In this document: positions 59,824 through 64,000 of the stretch, piece by piece
How positions within the stretch are numbered: position 1 is the first letter of the stretch
How the letters are laid out: each line of letters begins with the position of its first letter
Origin: JAEUIG01 sp046349775
GTDB taxonomy: Bacteria > Planctomycetota > Planctomycetia > Planctomycetales > Planctomycetaceae
Assembly: GCA_046349775.1 (NCBI GenBank)
Contig: JAXMBS010000009.1
Coordinates: 38,424-102,423 of the forward strand
Reading direction: 5' to 3'
Length of the DNA: 64,000 nt
Translations under genes and position numbers: made by a program
Notes under the pieces: generated by a model
Database searches by the model: none
Seen by the model: only the letters and a program-made list of their open reading frames with translations
What the model was told of the DNA's origin: nothing

Positions 59824-62406
59824 ATGCAAATCGCGGTTCTCATCCTCCTGGCCGCTGCGACCGGTGAAGCTCCGGCGCCGAAGGTCGATTACACGACCCA
59901 GATCAAGCCGATCTTCACTGAACGCTGCCTCGCCTGCCACGGCGCATTGAAACAGGCAGCGAATCTGCGGCTCGACACAGGCGCTGCCGTCCGCGTAGGC
60001 GGCGACTCCGGTCCGGCACTCGTCCCCGGCAATCCCACTGACAGCCTGCTGATTCAGCGCGTCTCTGCCACCGATCTCGCGCAACGGATGCCGCCCGAAG
60101 GCCATCCGCTCACGCCGGAGCAGATTGCCCTCCTGACCAACTGGGTCCAGCAGAACGCCGAGTCCCCCGCCGACGAACAACCCGAGCCCGATCCGCGTGA
60201 TCACTGGGCGTTCCGGCCGGTCGTAAGGCCGCCTGTCCCGCATGTCGCTTTGACGCAACCGGTCCTCAATCCGATCGACGCCTTCATCGCCGCCGAACAC
60301 GAGCGCCGCGAGCTCACGCCGCTGCCGGCCGCGCGCCCCGAGCATCTGTTGCGCCGAGTCTACCTCGATCTCATCGGTTTGCCGCCGACGCGCGACGAAC
60401 TGCACGCCTGGCTTCGCGACCCTTCGCCGGCTGCGTACGCCGCGATCGTCGACGATCTGCTCAATCGGCCGCAGTACGGTGAACGCTGGGCCCGGCATTG
60501 GATGGACGTGTGGCGCTACAGCGACTGGTACGGACGCCGGCACGTTCCCGACGTCTGGAACAGCGCTCCGCAAGTCTGGCGGTGGCGCGACTGGATCGTC
60601 CGCTCGCTCAACAGCGACCACGGCTACGACCGCATGGTTCGCGAAATGCTCGCTGTGGATGAGATTGCCCCGACCGACTATGAAGCGGCGGTGGCGACAG
60701 ATTACCTGGTCCGCAACTGGTACGCGCTCAATCCCAACCAGTGGATGCGCGACAACGTCGAGCATACCGGCAAGGCGTTCCTCGGGCTGACGCTCAACTG
60801 CGCCCACTGCCACGACCACAAGTACGACCCGATTACGCAGGACGAGTATTTCGGCTTCCGGGCGTTCTTTGAGCCGATCGGCATGCGTCAGGACCGCGTA
60901 CCCGGCGAAGCTGAGCCCGGGCCGTTCGTCGAGTATCAGTACAGCGTGCTGCGCAAGATCGAGCGCCTCGGCGCGGTGAAGATCTTCGACAAGACGCCGG
61001 ACGCCAAAACCTGGTTCTACACCGGCGGCGACGAGCGCAATCGCGTGGATGCCCGCGGCTCGATCCCGCCGACGGCGCCGGCGTTTCTGGACGGTGACCG
61101 CATTGCGATCCGCCCCGTCGACTTACCGCCGCTGGCCTACTATCCCGGCCTGCGACCGGAGATCCAGCAGCAGGAACTCGACGCGGCCAGCAAAGCCGTC
61201 ACCGGCCTGCGCGGCTGTGCTCGATGCGGCGCACGGTCCGCCGCGCATCCTGAAGCCACCAGAACTCCGCCGCGGCTCCAGCAACAGGCCGCGGATGCCG
61301 AGGCGGCGGCTACCGCTGCCCGCCAGGCCGCCGGCGGGCGGCTCCACGGACAGCAGTCGCTCCTGCTCGATGCAACAACCGGCCGGCGGATCGTCAACAA
61401 TCCGTTGACCAACATCTTTCCGCTCGAAACCGGCGCGCAGATTCGCGTCGAGCTGCGCCTGGTCCTGAAGGACGCACTTCAACGTCCAGCTTGCAAGGGA
61501 CACTCAAGCCGGCCTCACCGCCGGCTGCATCGCCCGTTCGAGAACGGCGCCATCCAGAGCTACAAGCCCGGCTCGTTCGAACTGTTTCAGGCCGGCAGCT
61601 ACAACCTCGCTGCCGGTCAGAACCGCCTGCAACTCACGATCACTCTGGACCGCGCGGCCGATCAGTGCACGCTGACGGTTCGCTCCGTTAGCGACGGCCA
61701 GACGCTCGTCGAGAACGTCGCGGTCGCCCTCAACGGCTGGAATCCGCCCGCGAATTCGCAGCAGGCCCTCACGCTCGACGCCCGCACCGGCGCCGTCGTC
61801 GCCGTCGACAACCTGATCGTGCAATCGGCCCATCCGCAGTCCGACGGCACCGGCGTCCTCACGTTCGACTTTGAGCAACCCCAGTACGCAGACGGCCAGG
61901 ACATCGCCGGCGTCCACGGCTGGGTGCTCTCCTCGTTCGCAGTCGCCGGCGCCAAGTCCCTCATCGCAACAGCCCTCGACGGTCCCAGCGTTCTGGCCGA
62001 GCGACAGGCGTTCGACGCCGCACAATCTGCCGTGGCCGTCAAGCAACTGCCGCTGACGATCGCGGAGCAGAAGCTCGCGGCCGCGCACTCGCGACACGAT
62101 CCAGCCTGCAGGCCCGCATCGCGGCCGATCGTGTTCGCTACAGCGTTGAACTCGGCGATGCTGACTCGCTGTCCCGCGCAGCCAGCACCGCCGAACGCGC
62201 CGCTCGCGTGGCGGTCGCACAGGCGAGTCTCTCGGCAATGCAGACTCGCGAAGGCGCAAGCGCCGAGCGAGTTTCAACCGACAACTCTGAACGCACAAAA
62301 CAGCTCGAAGCGTCTGCGAAACCGCTCAACGACGCCGCAGCCGCACTCGCAGCGGCGAAGGCAACCCTCGACGATTCCGCACTGGCGACGACCTACACGC
62401 CCCTGA
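59824..62406 (+). CDS. PSCyt1-DUF1549 protein, N-terminal and middle part
   Basis: Signal peptide (IAVLILLAAATGEAPAP), then PSCyt1 with CLACHGALKQAANLRLDTGA, and DUF1549 (NPIDAFIAAEHERRE, YLDLIGLPPTRDE, YGERWARHWMDVWRYSDWYG) with CAHCHDHKYDP. A beta-sandwich-like insert follows (about 61350-61960: QSLLLDATTGRRIVNNPLTN, FENGAIQSYKPGSFELFQAG). Frame slips occur near 61210, near 61470-61530 (other frame reads HFNVQLARDTQAGLTAGCIA) and after about 62090; the last 100 residues written here are spurious. The DUF1553 half is in the next entry. The two belong to one gene, 59824-63299. Confidence 0.85.
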   Translation: MQIAVLILLAAATGEAPAPKVDYTTQIKPIFTERCLACHGALKQAANLRLDTGAAVRVGGDSGPALVPGNPTDSLLIQRVSATDLAQRMPPEGHPLTPEQIALLTNWVQQNAESPADEQPEPDPRDHWAFRPVVRPPVPHVALTQPVLNPIDAFIAAEHERRELTPLPAARPEHLLRRVYLDLIGLPPTRDELHAWLRDPSPAAYAAIVDDLLNRPQYGERWARHWMDVWRYSDWYGRRHVPDVWNSAPQVWRWRDWIVRSLNSDHGYDRMVREMLAVDEIAPTDYEAAVATDYLVRNWYALNPNQWMRDNVEHTGKAFLGLTLNCAHCHDHKYDPITQDEYFGFRAFFEPIGMRQDRVPGEAEPGPFVEYQYSVLRKIERLGAVKIFDKTPDAKTWFYTGGDERNRVDARGSIPPTAPAFLDGDRIAIRPVDLPPLAYYPGLRPEIQQQELDAASKAVTGLRGCARCGARSAAHPEATRTPPRLQQQAADAEAAATAARQAAGGRLHGQQSLLLDATTGRRIVNNPLTNIFPLETGAQIRVELRLVLKDALQRPACKGHSSRPHRRLHRPFENGAIQSYKPGSFELFQAGSYNLAAGQNRLQLTITLDRAADQCTLTVRSVSDGQTLVENVAVALNGWNPPANSQQALTLDARTGAVVAVDNLIVQSAHPQSDGTGVLTFDFEQPQYADGQDIAGVHGWVLSSFAVAGAKSLIATALDGPSVLAERQAFDAAQSAVAVKQLPLTIAEQKLAAAHSRHDPACRPASRPIVFATALNSAMLTRCPAQPAPPNAPLAWRSHRRVSRQCRLAKAQAPSEFQPTTLNAQNSSKRLRNRSTTPQPHSQRRRQPSTIPHWRRPTRP

Positions 62407-63299
62407 GTCCCGTTTATCCCTCGCAGAGCTCCGGCCGTCGCCGCGCGCTGGCCGAATGGATTGCCAATGACCGCAACCCGCTCACCCCGCGCGTGGCCGT
62501 CAATCACATCTGGCTGCGGCACTTCCAGTCGGCGCTCGTGGACAGCGTTTATAACTTCGGCCGGAACGGCGCACAGCCGACGCACCCCGACCTCATCAAC
62601 TGGCTTGCAGCCGAGCTGATCCAGCACGACTGGAGCATGAAGCATCTTCACCGACTGATCGTCACGTCGGCCGCGTATCAGCGCCAGTCCGGTTTCGACG
62701 CTGGCGACGCAACCGTGGCGCACAATGTCACCCTCGACCCGGACAATCGCGCTCTGTGGCGGATGAACGCCAGCCGGATGGAAGCGGAGATCATCCGCGA
62801 CAGCATCCTGTCGATCTCCGGCACTCTCGACACGACCCTCGGCGGCCAGGAACTCGAGAACAACGAGTCGTTGACGACCTTCCGCCGCAGCCTCTATTAC
62901 TCGGTGCATCCCGAAGCCGGCGGCATGAGCGAGATGGGCAAGCTCTTTGACGCTCCTGATCCCGGCGAATGCTATCGTCGCACAAAGACGGTCGTTCCCC
63001 AACAGGCGCTGGCCCTCACGAACAGCACGCTCGTCCATGTACAGAGCGAAGCCCTCGCCGCCCGGCTCTCCACGGAATCATCGACCGCCGCCGATCCCGA
63101 AACCGCCTTCATCACAGCCGCATTCGAGGACATCCTCACTCGCCCACCGGCCGACGCTGAACTGGAACGCTGTCAGACGTTCCTCAGCCAGCAACTTACG
63201 CAAGTCGCCACCGACAAGACTCCCGACCCGACCGCCTCGTCGCGCGCCAGCCTCGTGCGGGCGCTATTTAACCACAACGACTTCGTGACCGTTCGATGA
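62208..63299 (+). CDS. DUF1553 C-terminal part of the PSCyt1-DUF1549 protein
   Basis: In frame from about 62210: a short Ala-rich coiled coil, then DUF1553 (RRRALAEWIANDRNPLTPRV, NHIWLRHFQSALVDSVYNFG, QPTHPDLINWLAAEL, TSAAYQRQS, DNRALWRMNASRMEAEIIRD) and a C-terminal RALFNHNDFVTVR, the usual end of the family. The ATG at 62208 is not a real start. Its usual partner, a DUF1501 gene, begins at 63825 after an interposed GxxExxY gene. Confidence 0.85.
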   Translation: MAVAQASLSAMQTREGASAERVSTDNSERTKQLEASAKPLNDAAAALAAAKATLDDSALATTYTPLSPVYPSQSSGRRRALAEWIANDRNPLTPRVAVNHIWLRHFQSALVDSVYNFGRNGAQPTHPDLINWLAAELIQHDWSMKHLHRLIVTSAAYQRQSGFDAGDATVAHNVTLDPDNRALWRMNASRMEAEIIRDSILSISGTLDTTLGGQELENNESLTTFRRSLYYSVHPEAGGMSEMGKLFDAPDPGECYRRTKTVVPQQALALTNSTLVHVQSEALAARLSTESSTAADPETAFITAAFEDILTRPPADAELERCQTFLSQQLTQVATDKTPDPTASSRASLVRALFNHNDFVTVR

Positions 63300-63308
63300 A
63301 AGAGGGGA

Positions 63309-63406
63309 CCGCTAATAAACACTGATCAACGCTGATTAGGGCTTGAAACGCGACGCATTTCGATGCGAAATCAATTAGCGTCGATCAGTGTTCATTCGCG
63401 GTTTCC
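63309..63406. repeat. ATTAGCGTnnATCAG-type repeats, copies 2 and 3 in inverted orientation
   Basis: CCGCTAATAAACACTGATCA... (63309-63339) and ATTAGCGTCGATCAGTGTTC... (63374-63406) are near reverse complements around a 34-nt loop. Copy 3 is also a direct repeat of copy 4 (63827-63859). Confidence 0.7.
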
Positions 63407-63429
63407 AAGCAATTGCGGAAGCGACTTCG

Positions 63430-63828
63430 ATGACAAAGTCCCAGCACCCGTTTGCGGAGGAAGGCTACGCCTTGATGGGTGCCGCGTTCGAGGTCCACAA
63501 CGTCTTGGGAGGGGGTCTGGCGGAAGAGATTTACCAGCAGAGTCTTGAACTGGAATTGGGCCTGCGAAGTATTCCGTATCGCCGGAAGCATCCATTGGCC
63601 GTCCATTACAAGGGAACATCGCTGGCGACCACGTATGTTCCAGACCTGATCGTCTACGACCGGATCATTGTCGAATTGAAGTCCGTCGCGGCATTCTGCG
63701 CGGAACACGACGCCCAACTGATGAACTACCTCCGCATCACGCGGTCGCCGGTCGGCTATCTGATCAATTTCGCCCCTATCGGGAAGCTCGAATACAAGCG
63801 GTTCATCTGTTCGGAGTACGCTTTATGA
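63430..63828 (+). CDS. GxxExxY protein
   Basis: 132 residues from ATG 63430; the upstream ATG 63388 would lie inside the repeat. The signature GxxExxY reads GLAEEIYQQSLELEL, preceded by AAFEVHNVLGGG. The core PDLIVYDRIIVELKS has the acidic-x-Lys pattern of the PD-(D/E)xK nuclease fold, and the C-terminal LMNYLRITRSPVGYLINF is typical of the family. Biological role unknown. Its stop overlaps the ATG of the next DUF1501 gene. It is bracketed by direct repeats (63374-63406 and 63827-63859). Confidence 0.88.
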   Translation: MTKSQHPFAEEGYALMGAAFEVHNVLGGGLAEEIYQQSLELELGLRSIPYRRKHPLAVHYKGTSLATTYVPDLIVYDRIIVELKSVAAFCAEHDAQLMNYLRITRSPVGYLINFAPIGKLEYKRFICSEYAL

Positions 63829-64000
63829 TTAGCGTTCATCAGCGTTCATCAGCGGTTCCTTTTTCTTCCCGGCGCCGCTCGTTTCTCGCCGATCTCGGCA
63901 TGGGCTTCACCGGTCTCGCCCTCGGTTCGATGCTGGCCGACGACGGCATCGTTCGCGCCGCCGAATCCGCGGAACCCGACGGCAACCGTCACTTCGCTCC
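63825..64000 (+). CDS. DUF1501 protein, 3' truncated by window end
   Basis: Only 58 residues are visible. The frame from ATG 63825 reads through the repeat (MISVHQRSSAVPF) and then into a Tat leader SSRRRSFLADLGMGFTGLAL, the conserved start of the DUF1501 subgroup paired with PSCyt/DUF1553. The true start may be in the repeat or may have been displaced by it; no better start codon lies between the repeat and the leader. Confidence 0.82.
   Translation, partial: MISVHQRSSAVPFSSRRRSFLADLGMGFTGLALGSMLADDGIVRAAESAEPDGNRHFA
63827..63859 (+). repeat. ATTAGCGTnnATCAG-type dispersed repeat (copy 4)
   Basis: GATTAGCGTTCATCAGCGTT followed by CATCAGCGGTTCC. It overlaps the first codons of the DUF1501 gene. 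Confidence 0.7.

Overview
The window looks like a chromosomal segment of a Planctomycetota bacterium. It is GC-rich and carries the phylum's signature families at high density: PSCyt1/DUF1549/DUF1553 cytochrome-like proteins, DUF1501 and DUF1552 proteins with twin-arginine leaders, a DUF1587-1592-type cytochrome protein, a TIGR02603-type heme-binding protein, and BlaI/M56 pairs fused to carboxypeptidase-regulatory repeats. I cannot place it to genus. No rRNA, CRISPR array, transposase or phage structural gene was seen.

Layout. 0-12 kb is a signalling region: the end of a CheR-PAS-histidine-kinase protein with a (frameshifted) receiver, a PAS-PAS-kinase-REC-HPt hybrid kinase, a response regulator with a degenerate HD-GYP domain, a CsrA-receiver fusion on the opposite strand, and a heme oxygenase convergent with a bacteriophytochrome kinase. 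12-15 kb holds a 3' tRNA-like remnant, an HSDL2-like dehydrogenase and a DUF1501 protein. 15-22.4 kb is a CzcC-CzcA-CzcB type metal efflux operon read right to left. 23-34 kb holds a beta-helix protein, a PSCyt/DUF1553 plus DUF1501 pair, DUF1552 and a DUF1592-type protein. 34-36 kb has a class I aldolase and a DUF6134-like protein. 36.6-46.5 kb is a BlaI repressor with a very long M56 peptidase-repeat protein. 46.6-50.3 kb is a DUF1800/DUF1501 pair and a ferredoxin-NADP reductase-like flavoprotein. 50.3-53.4 kb holds a broken rtcA and a broken DUF1501 gene. 53.6-64 kb has two more PSCyt/DUF1553 proteins, a heme-binding protein, a GxxExxY gene and the start of another DUF1501 gene.

How genes may work together (inference): heme oxygenase would supply biliverdin to the phytochrome, whose kinase could feed nearby receivers, one of which carries an RNA-binding CsrA domain. 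BlaI would repress its own promoter and the M56 gene. The PSCyt/DUF1501 pairs and the beta-helix protein look like exported polysaccharide-handling modules.

A general caution: at least ten genes here are split by single-base frameshifts, several of them compensated, with peaks at 40.7-43.5 kb and 50.6-53.5 kb. Some sit in homopolymers, so raw sequence or assembly error is at least as likely as gene decay. Where reading frames switch I give the pieces and say so.
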